Shown: positions 42,823 through 53,107, numbered from the stretch's first letter. The stretch: DNA of 64,000 nucleotides from Paraburkholderia xenovorans LB400 (GCF_000013645.1 NC_007951.1:2728001-2792000), one strand, 5' to 3'. A program made the numbers and translations. Notes: a model not told the origin generated them from the letters alone.

Positions 42823-44328
42823 ATGCCGGAGACCGCCGTGACGCCTGCCTCATCTGCCCCACCTGCCGCGCCACGCATCGCGATTGTCGGCAGCGGCTTT
42901 GCCGGCATCGGCATGGCGATCCGTTTGCAGCGCATGGGAATCACGTCGTTCACGATCTACGAGGCGGCCGGCGATATCGGCGGCACATGGCGCGACAACA
43001 CCTATCCCGGCGCCGCCTGCGACGTGCCCTCGCATCTCTATTCGTTTTCGTTCGAGCCGAATCCGGCCTGGTCGCGCGCGTTCGGCGGCCAGGCGGAGAT
43101 CTTCGCGTATCTGAAGCATTGCGCCCGCAAATATGGCGTGGAGCGCTACGTGCGTTGCAACGCGCGCGTGAGCGCGGCGCGTTTCGACGAAGCGCACCAG
43201 CTCTGGCGCGTCGAGCTCGATGTGAACGGTGTGCGCGAAAGCATCGAGGCCGACGTGGTGATCGCCGCAAGCGGCCCCCTGTCGCGCCCGGCCATGCCGC
43301 GGATCGCGGGGCTCGACCGCTTCGAAGGCAAGCTGTTCCATTCGGCGCGCTGGGACCATGCGTATCCGCTCGACGGCAAACGCGTCGCGGTGATCGGCAC
43401 CGGCGCGAGCGCAATCCAGTTCGTGCCGCAAATCCAGCCGCGCGTCGCGCAGCTCGATCTGTTCCAGCGCACCGCGCCGTGGGTAATGCCCAAGCCCGAC
43501 AAGCCTGTCGGCGCGCGCGCCCAGTGGCTGTTCCGGCATCTGCCGTTCACGCAGCGCTTTGTGCGCAGCGCGATCTACTGGCAACTCGAATCGCGCGCCA
43601 TCGCCTTCGTGGTCAATCCGAAACTGATGAAAATGCCGATGAAGTTCGGCCTGAGCTACCTCGAACGACGCGTCAAAGACCCCGCATTGCGCGCCAGGCT
43701 GACGCCGAACTACCGGCTCGGCTGCAAACGCGTGCTGCTCTCCAGCGACTACTATCCCGCGCTCAGCCAGCCGAACGTAGACGTGGTGACGAGCGGCATT
43801 CGCGAGATCGTTGCCGACGGCATCGTGACTGAAGATGGCGCGCATCATCGCGCCGACGCGATCATCTGCGGCACGGGCTTTCAGGTCAACGACGTCGGCG
43901 CACCGTTCGACGTGACCGGCCTCGACGGCGCGGATCTCGGCGCCCTGTGGTTGCGCGACGGGCCGGAAGCCTACCTCGGTGTCAGCATTGCGAACTTCCC
44001 GAACTTCTTCATGATCGTCGGCCCGAATACCGGGCTCGGCCACAACTCGATGATCTACATGATCGAGTCGCAGGTGCAGTACATCGCGGATTGCCTGCGG
44101 GTATTGCGTCGGCGAAAAGCACGCACCATGAATTTGCGGCCCGACGTGCAGCGCGATTTCAACGCGCGTTTGCAGGAGGAAATGCAGCGCTCCGTGTGGG
44201 TGAGCGGATGTCATAGCTGGTATCAGACCCGCAGCGGCAAGGTCACCGCGTTGTGGCCCGGTTTCACCTTCAGTTTTCGCAAACGCACGCGGCGTGTGCG
44301 TCCGCACGACTATCGCTTCACGCCCTGA
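42823..44328 (+). CDS. Flavin-dependent monooxygenase, Baeyer-Villiger/AlmA-type
   Basis: 501 residues from ATG 42823. FAD site IVGSGFAGIGMAIRLQRMG at about residues 19-37; NADPH site VIGTGASAIQFVPQI at about 190. Between them is FEGKLFHSARWDH, a variant of the Baeyer-Villiger fingerprint FxGxxxHxxxW(P/D). DNTYPGAACDVPSHLYSFSF is also typical. Substrates could be ketones, or long-chain alkanes for the related AlmA group. An alpha/beta hydrolase follows, the classic pair to split the ester product. Cytoplasmic. The substrate cannot be read from sequence. Confidence 0.88.
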   Translation: MPETAVTPASSAPPAAPRIAIVGSGFAGIGMAIRLQRMGITSFTIYEAAGDIGGTWRDNTYPGAACDVPSHLYSFSFEPNPAWSRAFGGQAEIFAYLKHCARKYGVERYVRCNARVSAARFDEAHQLWRVELDVNGVRESIEADVVIAASGPLSRPAMPRIAGLDRFEGKLFHSARWDHAYPLDGKRVAVIGTGASAIQFVPQIQPRVAQLDLFQRTAPWVMPKPDKPVGARAQWLFRHLPFTQRFVRSAIYWQLESRAIAFVVNPKLMKMPMKFGLSYLERRVKDPALRARLTPNYRLGCKRVLLSSDYYPALSQPNVDVVTSGIREIVADGIVTEDGAHHRADAIICGTGFQVNDVGAPFDVTGLDGADLGALWLRDGPEAYLGVSIANFPNFFMIVGPNTGLGHNSMIYMIESQVQYIADCLRVLRRRKARTMNLRPDVQRDFNARLQEEMQRSVWVSGCHSWYQTRSGKVTALWPGFTFSFRKRTRRVRPHDYRFTP

Positions 44329-44418
44329 CCACATGAGCGGTGGCGGTTGAACCGGGAGAGAGACGCCGCCGATGCAATCCGATTCGAAGCCAATCGAACT
44401 AAAAGGGAGACAACAATC

Positions 44419-45438
44419 ATGGCAAGCATCGACTCCACCACGCCCGCCTCGACCACCGCGCTGCCGCCGCGCTCGCTCGCCGCGCGCCTCGGCATCACCA
44501 GCGTGACGCGCGACGAATTGCGGCAGCGTTATACGCAAAGCGGCTCCAGGTTCGTGAAGATCATGGGCGCCGACGTGCACTATGTCGACGAAGGCAGCGG
44601 CGACATCATCGTGATGATCCACGGTTTCGCCTCTTCGCTGCATACGTGGAATCGCGTCGCCGATGAGCTCAAGCGCGAGCACCGCGTGATCCGCCTCGAT
44701 CTGCCGCCGTTCGGCGTGACAGGACCGCTGCGCTCCAGCAGCGGCGCAATCGAAACGATGGACCTGCCCACCTATCGGCGCTTCATCGACACGTTCATGC
44801 AGGCACTCGGCATCTCGCGCGCAACCTTGATCGGCAACTCGCTCGGCGGGCTGATTTCGTGGGACTATGCGGCGCGCCATCGCGACGCCGTTGAGCGGCT
44901 CGTGTTGATCGACTCGGCCGGCTTTCCGATGAAGCTGCCGATTTACATCGGCCTGTTCAATAGCGCGCTGGTGCGGGTGAGTTCGCCCTGGTGGCTGCCT
45001 GAGGCCATCGTCAAAAGCGCGGTGCGCAACGTCTATGGCGATCCGCGCAAGATCGACGCGGTGACGCTGCGCCGCTACGTCGAGTTCTTTCACGGCGAAG
45101 GGACGCGCGCCGCGATCGGCAAGATGGTGCCGACGCTCGATTTCAGGCAAGTCGACACGAACGTGCTGAAAACATTCGATGTGCCGGCGCTGGTGCTATG
45201 GGGTGCGAAGGATCGCTGGATTCCGACGGCGCACGCCGCCGAATTCGCAAGCCGCATTCCGGGTGCGAAATCGGTCATGTATGCCGGATTAGGCCACATT
45301 CCAATGGAAGAAGCGCCCGAACGCGTCATGGTCGATCTGCGCGCGTTTCTCGGCATCAGGCCGGCGCACTCAGCCGCCGCCGAGCAGGCGCAACAGCCCC
45401 CACAGAAATTTGCAGAGCATCACGATCAGCTCCCATAG
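44419..45438 (+). CDS. Alpha/beta hydrolase
   Basis: 339 residues from ATG 44419, with agggag upstream. Alpha/beta-hydrolase fold: oxyanion-hole IVMIHGFASSLHTW, nucleophile elbow GNSLGGL (Ser), the acid in LWGAKDRWIP (Asp) and the His in YAGLGHIPMEE. Residues 1-50 are an N-terminal extension. It is 90 bases after the monooxygenase, so one operon is likely: the hydrolase could open lactones or esters made by it. No signal peptide. Exact substrate unknown. Confidence 0.9.
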   Translation: MASIDSTTPASTTALPPRSLAARLGITSVTRDELRQRYTQSGSRFVKIMGADVHYVDEGSGDIIVMIHGFASSLHTWNRVADELKREHRVIRLDLPPFGVTGPLRSSSGAIETMDLPTYRRFIDTFMQALGISRATLIGNSLGGLISWDYAARHRDAVERLVLIDSAGFPMKLPIYIGLFNSALVRVSSPWWLPEAIVKSAVRNVYGDPRKIDAVTLRRYVEFFHGEGTRAAIGKMVPTLDFRQVDTNVLKTFDVPALVLWGAKDRWIPTAHAAEFASRIPGAKSVMYAGLGHIPMEEAPERVMVDLRAFLGIRPAHSAAAEQAQQPPQKFAEHHDQLP

Positions 45439-45678
45439 ATGGTAGAGCTGTTGCCAGCCCGAAACGCGCGCGAAGGAGTCGATCATGGATTCCGGCAGGA
45501 GAAGGTAAGGTCTGCGGTGACGCGGTCAATCGGGATTGGACCGCACATGATAGCGACTCCGGGATACCCCGTATCAAGTCGATTGGAAATCGGCCGTAGA
45601 TGCATGAGGAACACGCTGCATCCGCATTGGATGGAGGTGTCGACAGACTGCGTCAAGCACGCCATCCAGGAGACCACA

Positions 45679-47082
45679 ATGACGCGTTTCAGCTTTCGCC
45701 GGACGGCCCGTTCGCAAACGGTCGTCGGCGATATTGCCGCGCAAGCCGGCAAACTGGGTATCGAGATCTGCGACGTATCGGGCCACGTCGAGGAAGTGGC
45801 GGCGCGCGTGCAGCGCCAGGCGCACGTATGCCGGGCGCTGCGCGAATCGGCGGCGCACACGCTCGCGGGCAATCATCGCATTGCCGCTGCCGCGCGCGAA
45901 ATGAGCCACGTATCCGCCGAAGCGGCGACCGGTGTGCAGCAATCGCAGCAGACGCTCGAAGCGTCGCTGGCCGATATCCACGGACTCGTGGAAGGCGTGA
46001 CCGTTATCGAAAGCCAGATCGGCGCGCTGCGCAGCGCGCTCGCGCATGTGAGCCGCGTCTCCGAGGAGATCTCGCTGATCGCCCGGCAGACGCATCTGCT
46101 CGCGCTGAATGCCGCAATCGAGGCCGCGCGTGCCGGCGACTCCGGCAAAAGCTTCGCAGTAGTCGCGGCCGAGGTGAAGACTCTCTCGGCCAAGACCGCC
46201 CAGGCCACGGGCCAGATCGAGACGACGCTCTCGCAACTCACGCAGCAGACCGAGCAGCTGATCAGCGAGGGTTCCGCCAACACGGCACGAGCACACCGGG
46301 TGCGGGAAGGCACGCGCAAGATCGGCGATGTCGTGCATGCAACCGGCGACGCGATCGCGCATCTGAACAATGAAGCGGGACAGATCGCCCTGCTGACCGG
46401 CGAGATCGAAACGCAGTGCGACGGACTCGAGGCACAGGTGCTGGAAATGGCGAGCGGCGTCGAGGATTCGAGCGAAAACTTCGCGCAGGCTAAAGACCGT
46501 TTGGGCAATCTGCTCGATGTATCCGAAACCCTGATCGAACTGACCGCCGCGACGGGTGTGGAAACGGCGGATACGCGTTTCATCGAGGCCGTGCAGAAAG
46601 CCGCCGCCGCGGTGAGCAAGGCATTCGAAACGGCCGTGGCGCGCGGTGAAGTGTCGATCGAAGATCTGTTCGATCAGCATTATGTAGCGGTGACCGGAAG
46701 CAATCCGCCGCAGTTCCTGACGCGGTTTACCGCGTTGACCGACCGGGTGTTGCCGGCCATTCAGGAGCCTTTGCTCGATCTCGACCCACGTGTGGTCTTT
46801 TGCGCGGCGGTCGATGTGCGGGGTTATCTGCCGACGCACAATCGCAAGTTTTCTTTGCCGCAGCGTGATGACGTGGTCTGGAATATGGCTAACTGCCGTA
46901 ATCGGCGGATGTTCGATGACCGGACCGGGATTGCAGCGGCCTCACATACGAAACCGTTCCTGTTGCAGACGTACCGGCGCGATATGGGCGGCGGCGAATT
47001 TGTGTTGATGAAAGATGCGTCCGCACCCATTTTTGTCGGCGGGCGGCATTGGGGCGGCGTTCGGATTGGGTATAAGGTTTGA
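45679..47082 (+). CDS. Soluble methyl-accepting chemotaxis-type signalling protein
   Basis: 467 residues from ATG 45679, with ccaggag nearby. There is no membrane segment. The MCP hairpin region is clear, with tip [20 protein letters not shown] (about 145-165) and [21 protein letters not shown]. The C-terminal 140 residues ([62 protein letters not shown]) are a conserved domain found at the end of cytosolic MCPs. Its ligand is unknown. No che genes are beside it. It starts 240 bases after the hydrolase. Confidence 0.88.
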   Translation: MTRFSFRRTARSQTVVGDIAAQAGKLGIEICDVSGHVEEVAARVQRQAHVCRALRESAAHTLAGNHRIAAAAREMSHVSAEAATGVQQSQQTLEASLADIHGLVEGVTVIESQIGALRSALAHVSRVSEEISLIARQTHLLALNAAIEAARAGDSGKSFAVVAAEVKTLSAKTAQATGQIETTLSQLTQQTEQLISEGSANTARAHRVREGTRKIGDVVHATGDAIAHLNNEAGQIALLTGEIETQCDGLEAQVLEMASGVEDSSENFAQAKDRLGNLLDVSETLIELTAATGVETADTRFIEAVQKAAAAVSKAFETAVARGEVSIEDLFDQHYVAVTGSNPPQFLTRFTALTDRVLPAIQEPLLDLDPRVVFCAAVDVRGYLPTHNRKFSLPQRDDVVWNMANCRNRRMFDDRTGIAAASHTKPFLLQTYRRDMGGGEFVLMKDASAPIFVGGRHWGGVRIGYKV

Positions 47083-47141
47083 GGTTTTTCAGGGTGGCCG
47101 GCTGGGTCCGTGCAACACGCCCAACCGCTTCCACCCATTGC

Positions 47142-47960
47142 CTAAACCGCCATCACGGCCCGTTTTCTCTCCGCCCGCTGCATGAAGTAGTTGGCGACCA
47201 CGACCCCAACCGTGACCACCGCGATAAACAGCGTGGCCAAAGCGTTCATCTCCGGATTCAGCCCCAGACGAACGCGCGAGAAAACGACCAGCGGCAGCGT
47301 GGTCGAACCGGGCCCGGACAAAAACGCCGACAGCACCAGATCGTCGATCGACAACGTAAACGACAACAACCAGCCCGACACAAGCGCCTGCGAAATCAGC
47401 GGCAACGTGATGAAGAAAAACACCCGCAACGGCGTAGCCCCAAGATCCAGCGCCGCCTCTTCGAGCGAAGGATGCAGTTCCTTCACCCTCGACTGCACAA
47501 TGATCGCCACATAAGAGATGCACAGCATCACGTGCCCGATCCAGATCGTGAAAATGCCGCGTCCGGCCGGCCATCCCAACCACTTGGCCATTTCGATGAA
47601 CAGGAGCAGCAGCGAAATGCCCTGAATCACCTCGGGAATCACCAACGGCGCGTTGATCATCCCCGTATACAACGTGAAGCCGCGAAACCGTCCCATGCGC
47701 GCGAGCACGAACCCGGCCCACGTGCCGATGATCACCGACGCAAACGCCGTCAACAACGCCACTCGCAACGACAACCACGCCGCCGCGATCAGTTCGTCAT
47801 CCTGTAGCAACGCCGCATACCAGCGTGTCGAAAAACGCGTCCACACCGTGACCAGTTGCGATTCGTTGAACGAATACACAATCAGACTCACGATCGGCAC
47901 GTACAGAAACACAAACCCGATTCCGAGGGCAATGAACTGCAAAATCCGGTTCGGCTTCAT
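47142..47960 (-). CDS. potI: Putrescine/spermidine ABC transporter permease PotI
   Basis: 272 residues from ATG 47960. Six membrane helices. The binding-protein-dependent transport signature EEAALDLGATPLRVFFFITLPLI (EAA loop) is present. The start overlaps the potH stop by one base (TGATG). With PotH it forms the inner-membrane channel of a Pot-type ABC importer. It is the last gene of the four-gene operon; the MCP gene is convergent. Confidence 0.92.
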   Translation of the reverse strand: MKPNRILQFIALGIGFVFLYVPIVSLIVYSFNESQLVTVWTRFSTRWYAALLQDDELIAAAWLSLRVALLTAFASVIIGTWAGFVLARMGRFRGFTLYTGMINAPLVIPEVIQGISLLLLFIEMAKWLGWPAGRGIFTIWIGHVMLCISYVAIIVQSRVKELHPSLEEAALDLGATPLRVFFFITLPLISQALVSGWLLSFTLSIDDLVLSAFLSGPGSTTLPLVVFSRVRLGLNPEMNALATLFIAVVTVGVVVANYFMQRAERKRAVMAV

Positions 47961-48889
47961 CAGCGCTTTTCCTCCATCGCCTTTGCCTGCGAGTACTGGA
48001 AAAGCGCCATCGGCACCAATAGCAGCAACACCATCGCGCACGTCACGGCGGATGCCATCGGCCAATCGGCATTGTCGAAGAACTCGTTCCACATCACGCG
48101 GCCGATCATCAGCGTGTTCGCGCCGCCCAGCAATTCGGGAATCACGTACTCGCCCACTGCCGGAATGAACACCAGCAAACAGCCGGCGATGATGCCGTTC
48201 TTCGAGAGCGGCAACGTGATCTGCCAGAATGCCTTCCAGGGCCGCGCTCCGAGGTCGTAGGCGGCCTCCAGCAGCGTCATGTCCATTTTCACCAGATGCG
48301 CGTACAGCGGCATGACGAGAAAAGGCAGATACGAATAGACCATGCCGATATAAACGGCGGTATTCGTGTGATACAGCTCGATCGGCGAGTGAATCAGCCC
48401 GATCGACATCAGGAAGTTATTCAGCAAGCCATTGTTCTTCAGGATGCCGATCCACGCATACACGCGAATCAGAAACGACGTCCAGAACGGCAGCATCACG
48501 GCCATCATCAGCAGATTGCGGCTGGCCGGATTCGAACGGGCGATGTAATACGCCATCGGGTAGCCGATCAGCAAACACAACAGCGTCGAGATCGCGGCCA
48601 CCACCACGGAATTCACGTAGGTCGCGAAATAGAGGCTGTCGGTCAGCAGAAACGCGTAATGCGACAGGTCGAGCGTGATGTGAATCGCGCCGTCCGCGAA
48701 GTTGGTCAACTCCGTGTACGGCGGAATGCCGAGCTGCAAGTCGGCGAAGCTGATCTTGACGACCAGCAGGAACGGCACGAGAAAAAACAGCAGCAGCCAG
48801 ATGAACGGACCGGCCACCACCGCCGTGCGGCCGGTCAGGTTGAAGCGCCGCACCGGCCAGTTGGCGAAGGAATTGAACGAGCGCTTCAT
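47960..48889 (-). CDS. potH: Putrescine/spermidine ABC transporter permease PotH
   Basis: 309 residues. Six membrane helices, first at about 26-50 (AVVAGPFIWLLLFFLVPFLLV). The EAA loop is EAAYDLGARPWKAFWQITLPLS. The start overlaps the potG end by four bases (ATGA), and the stop overlaps potI by one, so translation is coupled. Pairs with PotI in the importer channel. Confidence 0.92.
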   Translation of the reverse strand: MKRSFNSFANWPVRRFNLTGRTAVVAGPFIWLLLFFLVPFLLVVKISFADLQLGIPPYTELTNFADGAIHITLDLSHYAFLLTDSLYFATYVNSVVVAAISTLLCLLIGYPMAYYIARSNPASRNLLMMAVMLPFWTSFLIRVYAWIGILKNNGLLNNFLMSIGLIHSPIELYHTNTAVYIGMVYSYLPFLVMPLYAHLVKMDMTLLEAAYDLGARPWKAFWQITLPLSKNGIIAGCLLVFIPAVGEYVIPELLGGANTLMIGRVMWNEFFDNADWPMASAVTCAMVLLLLVPMALFQYSQAKAMEEKR

Positions 48890-50055
48890 GACGTCAGCAC
48901 CACGCCGGCCGACGCGCTCCAGCGCACGTACACTTCGTCGCCCCAGGTGGGCGGATCGATCTCCGTCAACGCGAGGCTCGTCACATTCGCAATCACCGTT
49001 TTGCCCGCGTCGAGCTTCACGTGATACAGCGAATAGCCGCCCATGTAAGCGATATTCGTGACGACACCTTTACCCCAGTTGTACGCGCCCTCAGGCGGTT
49101 TGCGCGTAAGCGCGATGCGCTCGGGGCGCACCGAAATCGTCACCGGCATGCCGAGCGGACCGGTGATACCGTGACTGACATACAGGCGGCACGGCAGATC
49201 CGGCGTTTCGATGAATACGTGATCGGGTTCGTCTTCGACCGTATGCCCGTCGAACAGATTCGTCGAGCCGATGAACTCGGCCGAGAAGCGGCTGTTCGGA
49301 TACTCGTAGACTTCGTGCGGCGTGCCGAGCTGAATGATCTCGCCTTCGCTCATCACGGCGAGACGGCTCGCCATCGTCATCGCCTCTTCCTGATCGTGCG
49401 TCACCATCATGCAGGTCACGCCGACCTTGTCGAGAATGTTGACCAGTTCGATCTGGGTGCGTTGACGGATCTGCTTGTCGAGCGCGGACATCGGCTCGTC
49501 GAGCAGCAGCAGCTTGGGCCGCTTGACCAGTGATCGCGCCAGCGCCACACGCTGCTGCTGGCCGCCCGAGAGCTGATTCGGCTTGCGCTTCGCGAAGCGG
49601 CCCATCTGCACGAGGTCGAGCACGGCCTGCACGCGGTCCTTCAGTTCGGCTTTCGGCACGCCTTCCTGCTTCAGACCGAAGGCGACATTCCCCTCCACCG
49701 TCATGTGCGGAAACAGCGCATACGACTGAAACATCATGTTGACCGGCCGGCGGTACGGCGGCAATTGCGCGAGGTCCTCACCGTCGATCAGGATCTTGCC
49801 CGAAGTCACGCTTTCGAGCCCGGCCATCATGCGCAACAAGGTGGACTTGCCGCAGCCGGAACTGCCGAGCAGCGCGAACAGCTCGCCCTTTTTCACCGAC
49901 AGGTTGACCCCTTTGACCGCCACGGTCTCACCGAACTTCTTGACGACGTCGACGACCTGGACGAAGTTGTCCGCGGCGTCGTTCGCAACGGCGTTCAGGC
50001 TCGGGGACGACGCGGCGGCCCCCGCCAGCGCGCCCGACTGGTCACTACTCATCAC
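48886..50055 (-). CDS. potG: Putrescine/spermidine ABC transporter ATP-binding protein PotG
   Basis: 389 residues. ABC ATPase: Walker [11 protein letters not shown]-loop in [10 protein letters not shown], signature [15 protein letters not shown], Walker [13 protein letters not shown] and the H-loop in VTHDQEEAM. The C-terminal 120 residues are a TOBE-type regulatory domain ([21 protein letters not shown]). It powers the PotH-PotI channel. The first 25 residues are a low-complexity lead; the ATG at 50055 or the next Met at 50052 may be used. Confidence 0.93.
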   Translation of the reverse strand: MMSSDQSGALAGAAASSPSLNAVANDAADNFVQVVDVVKKFGETVAVKGVNLSVKKGELFALLGSSGCGKSTLLRMMAGLESVTSGKILIDGEDLAQLPPYRRPVNMMFQSYALFPHMTVEGNVAFGLKQEGVPKAELKDRVQAVLDLVQMGRFAKRKPNQLSGGQQQRVALARSLVKRPKLLLLDEPMSALDKQIRQRTQIELVNILDKVGVTCMMVTHDQEEAMTMASRLAVMSEGEIIQLGTPHEVYEYPNSRFSAEFIGSTNLFDGHTVEDEPDHVFIETPDLPCRLYVSHGITGPLGMPVTISVRPERIALTRKPPEGAYNWGKGVVTNIAYMGGYSLYHVKLDAGKTVIANVTSLALTEIDPPTWGDEVYVRWSASAGVVLTS

Positions 50056-50082
50056 AATGCTTTACTCCGGCGTTTGACGAAC

Positions 50083-50110
50083 AAAGCCCCCGGTGAACAC
50101 CGAGGGCTTC
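50083..50110 (-). promoter_or_regulatory. Intercistronic hairpin between potF and potG
   Basis: In the 89-base gap, arms aagccc/gggctt (50084-50089, 50104-50109) and cggtg/caccg (50091-50095, 50098-50102) stack with one C/A mismatch. On the minus strand tttgttcg follows. Such hairpins often lower downstream expression relative to the binding protein. Confidence 0.6.
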
Positions 50111-50144
50111 ATGATGATGCTTACCCGCTCACACCGGCCGCGAG

Positions 50145-51245
50145 TCAGCGGCCGGACTTGAACTCAGTCCACAGCCGCGTTTGCAGCCGCTGGATTTCCG
50201 GCGGCAGCGGCTTGAGGAGGAACAGGGTCTTGATGACTTCAGGCGGCGGATAGACTGCCGGGTCGTTCGCCACGTCCTTGTCCACGTATTTGCGCGCTTC
50301 GAGGTTGGCGCTCGGATAGTACACGGCGTTGGTGATCGCGGCGTGAACCTGCGGCGTTTCGATGTAGTTGATCCACTCGAGCGCGGCTTCCTTGTTCTTC
50401 GCGTCCTTCGGAATCGCCATCACGTCGAACCATACCGGTGCGCCGCCCTTCGGAATGTAATACTCGACCTTGTAGGCCTTCTTCGCTTCGACCGCGCGAT
50501 GCTTGGCGATCACAATGTCGCCGGACCAGCCGTACGCGAAGCACACGTCGCCGCCCACCAGGTCGTTGATATAGCCCGACGAGTTGAACTGCGTGATATA
50601 CGGGCGGATCTTCTTCATCATCTCGAGCGCGGCGCGGTAGTCGGCCGGATTCGTGCTCATCGGATCCTTGCCGATGTAGTGCAGCGCGGCGGCGAACATC
50701 TGGTCCGGCGCGTCGAGCACCGACACGCCGCAGGCCTTCAGCTTCGAGATGTTTTCCGGTTTGAAGAGCACGTCCCAGCTGTCGAGCGGCACGTTCTTGC
50801 CGAGGATCTGCTGCGCTTTGGTGACGTTGTAGCCAAGGCCGGTCGTGCCGTATGCCCAGGGCACGGTAAACTTGTTGCCGGGATCGGCGCCCGCGACGAG
50901 CGCCATCAGCGAAGGATCGAGGTATTTCAGGTTAGGCAGCTTCGATTTGTCGAGCGGTGCGAAGATGCCGGCGGCGATCTGCTTGCCGGCGTAATTGCTG
51001 GTGGGCACGACGATGTCGTAGCCGGAATTGCCGGTGAGGAGCTTGGCTTGCAGCGTGTCGTCGCTGTCGTAGTTGTCGTATCTGACCTGGACGCCGGTCT
51101 GCTTCGTGAAGTTGGGAATGGTGTCCTTGGCGATGTAATCGGACCAGTTATACACGTTCAGTTGCGTGTCTTTCGCAGCGGCCGTCAACCACGGCGTCGC
51201 ACACAGAACCAGCGCCGCCACTTGCCCCACTACCCGTCTTTTCAT
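50145..51245 (-). CDS. potF: Putrescine/spermidine-binding periplasmic protein PotF
   Basis: 366 residues from ATG 51245; the frame opens at 51401. Signal peptide about 1-24 (GQVAALVLCATPWLTAAA). The mature protein starts TQLNVYNWSDYIAKDTIPNF, the PotD/PotF hallmark, then TGVQVRYDNYDSDDTLQAKL and GYDIVVPTSNYAGKQI. Periplasmic binding protein for polyamines; substrate putrescine or spermidine by similarity. It heads the operon. Upstream to 51648 lies a 400-base promoter region for this gene and the divergent Nramp gene. Confidence 0.92.
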   Translation of the reverse strand: MKRRVVGQVAALVLCATPWLTAAAKDTQLNVYNWSDYIAKDTIPNFTKQTGVQVRYDNYDSDDTLQAKLLTGNSGYDIVVPTSNYAGKQIAAGIFAPLDKSKLPNLKYLDPSLMALVAGADPGNKFTVPWAYGTTGLGYNVTKAQQILGKNVPLDSWDVLFKPENISKLKACGVSVLDAPDQMFAAALHYIGKDPMSTNPADYRAALEMMKKIRPYITQFNSSGYINDLVGGDVCFAYGWSGDIVIAKHRAVEAKKAYKVEYYIPKGGAPVWFDVMAIPKDAKNKEAALEWINYIETPQVHAAITNAVYYPSANLEARKYVDKDVANDPAVYPPPEVIKTLFLLKPLPPEIQRLQTRLWTEFKSGR

Positions 51246-51648
51246 CCCGTTCTCCGATCCTGACCGGCCGAGCCGACCGTCTTCACCTACGCCGCGCCAC
51301 AGCGCGCGGCTCCCCTGAAAAAACCGCAAAGTACCATCAATTATTGCGCGCTTCAAAAAAAATGCCAGGCTGTCGCGCAAACGGTACAGCGCAAGCCGCA
51401 CCGATGGAAAATTGGCCGCAATTTTAGCGGGTTATGCGCCGCTGTCTACCCGAAAAAAACACGGGTACCGGCCGCGCTGTTATCTCGTTGTCAAGTCGCC
51501 GCCGTGAAGGCGCACCGCGTCACGTCCGACGGAGCACAATAGCTCTCACCAGCCCAAACGACACGGCCCGCCGCGAATCCCGCGGCGCGCGCCACGCCCG
51601 GCGGGCATGCGGCTTGCAAGAGGATGCAGTCTTGAACCTCAGGCACTG
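51246..51648. other. Divergent promoter region of potF and the Nramp gene
   Basis: About 400 bases between divergent genes. The half near potF is AT-richer (aaattattgcgc, aaaaaaat). No Mn-sensing yybP-type riboswitch consensus was recognised before the Nramp gene. I could not identify a Fur, MntR or other operator with confidence. Confidence 0.4.
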
Positions 51649-52953
51649 ATGAACACCAATCCGTCCGCATTGCGACCCAACCGACGCCGACGCCTGCCGG
51701 CCAGTGGACCGGCACGTCCGCCGCACTGGTTCTCGTTCGTCGGCGCGGGCGCACTGATCGCGGTCGGCTATATCGATCCGGGCAACTGGGCGACGGCGCT
51801 CGGCGCCGGGGCCGGCTACGGCTACCGCCTGCTCAGCATGGTATTGCTGGCGAGCCTGATGGCGATGCTGCTGCAATGGCTGTCGTCGCGCCTCGGCGTG
51901 GTGACCGGCCGCGACCTCGCGCAGATCTGCCGCGAGCGCACGAGCCGCCGCGGCACCCTGTTCCTGTGGCTGACGAGCGAGGTCGCGATCATCGCGTGCG
52001 ACGTCGCCGAGGTGGTCGGCAGCGCCGTCGCGTTGCAATTGCTACTTGGCGTGTCGCTCACGGTAGGCGTGTTGATGTCGGCCGTCTGCACGTTCGCGCT
52101 GCTCGCGCTCCAGCAGAAAGGCGGCCGCAAGCTCGAAGCGGTGATCGCGGCGCTGATCGGCTTTGTCGGCCTGTGCTTCGTGGTCCAGCTCGCGCTCGCG
52201 CGGCCGGACTGGCATGCAGCGCTTGCCGGCACCGTGCCGAGCGTCGAACTGCTGCGCAATGCGGGCATGGTGTGGCTTGCGGCGGGCATCGTGGGCGCGA
52301 CCGTGATGCCGCACAACCTCTATCTGCACTCGGCGCTCGTCAAGCACCACGCGCCGGAGGGCAGCGACGCGCAGATCAAGGCCGCGCTGCACGTGGTCAA
52401 TCTCGACACCTTCGGCTCGCTCTCGTTTGCGTTCGTGATCAATGCGGCGCTGCTGATCGTGGCCGCCGCCGTGTTCTACGTGAGCGGGCATCGTGACGTG
52501 ACCGATCTCGCGGATGCCCACCGGCTGATCGCGCCGCTCGTCGGCACGCACTGGGCCGGCATCCTGTTCGCGGCCGCGCTGCTCGCCTGTGGGTTGAGCG
52601 CGACGGTTACCGGCACGCTGGCCGGCCAGGCGGTCATGGAAGGCTTTCTGCGCATCCGCCTGCCGCGCTGGCAGCGCGCCCTGCTGACCCGCGCGCTGGC
52701 AATCGGGCCGGCGCTCCTCGCAGTCGCGCTGTTCGGCCAGCATGGTTCCAACCAGTTGCTGGTGGCAAGTCAGGTAGTGCTGAGCCTGCAATTGCCGCTC
52801 GCGGTCGTGCCTTTGATCCGTTACACCTCGGACGCCGGACTCATGCGCGGCTGGCGCGTGCGCGGCGTGCCGCTCGCGCTCGCCTGGCTGTCCGCCGCGT
52901 TCATCGTGATGCTCAATGGCGCGCTGCTGTGGCAACTGGCGTTTGGCAATTGA
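51649..52953 (+). CDS. Nramp family divalent metal (Mn2+/Fe2+) transporter
   Basis: 434 residues from ATG 51649. Eleven or so membrane helices. Metal-binding motif in helix 1 is DPGNWATA (residues 43-50) and in helix 6 MPHNLYLHSALV (about 222), the two unwound segments that bind Mn2+ or Fe2+ in MntH. The conserved LAQICRERTSR and FAVINAAL-type segments agree. It takes up metal with protons at the inner membrane. The gene stands alone, divergent from potF, and ends 120 bases before a strong terminator. Confidence 0.9.
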   Translation: MNTNPSALRPNRRRRLPASGPARPPHWFSFVGAGALIAVGYIDPGNWATALGAGAGYGYRLLSMVLLASLMAMLLQWLSSRLGVVTGRDLAQICRERTSRRGTLFLWLTSEVAIIACDVAEVVGSAVALQLLLGVSLTVGVLMSAVCTFALLALQQKGGRKLEAVIAALIGFVGLCFVVQLALARPDWHAALAGTVPSVELLRNAGMVWLAAGIVGATVMPHNLYLHSALVKHHAPEGSDAQIKAALHVVNLDTFGSLSFAFVINAALLIVAAAVFYVSGHRDVTDLADAHRLIAPLVGTHWAGILFAAALLACGLSATVTGTLAGQAVMEGFLRIRLPRWQRALLTRALAIGPALLAVALFGQHGSNQLLVASQVVLSLQLPLAVVPLIRYTSDAGLMRGWRVRGVPLALAWLSAAFIVMLNGALLWQLAFGN

Positions 52954-53073
52954 AAGACCTTTTTCAGGCGGGCTGTAAATGATGTGACTTTGTAAGTATT
53001 CTCTGAGTATCTGGAAATGACCGGTGATCTTGCCCGTAGCTGAAGCATGCCGGCCGTTTGACCCGTTTCATCC

Positions 53074-53107
53074 CGGCTGCCGGGTTCTTGCGGCAGCCGT
53101 TTTTTTG
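53074..53107 (+). terminator. Intrinsic terminator after the Nramp gene
   Basis: Arms cggctgcc and ggcagccg (53074-53081, 53092-53099) around a ten-base loop, followed by a run of seven T from 53100. Confidence 0.93.

Noticed and set aside
51500..51648. Mn-sensing yybP-type riboswitch before the Nramp gene
   Set aside because: No recognisable conserved core or paired elements could be read by eye.
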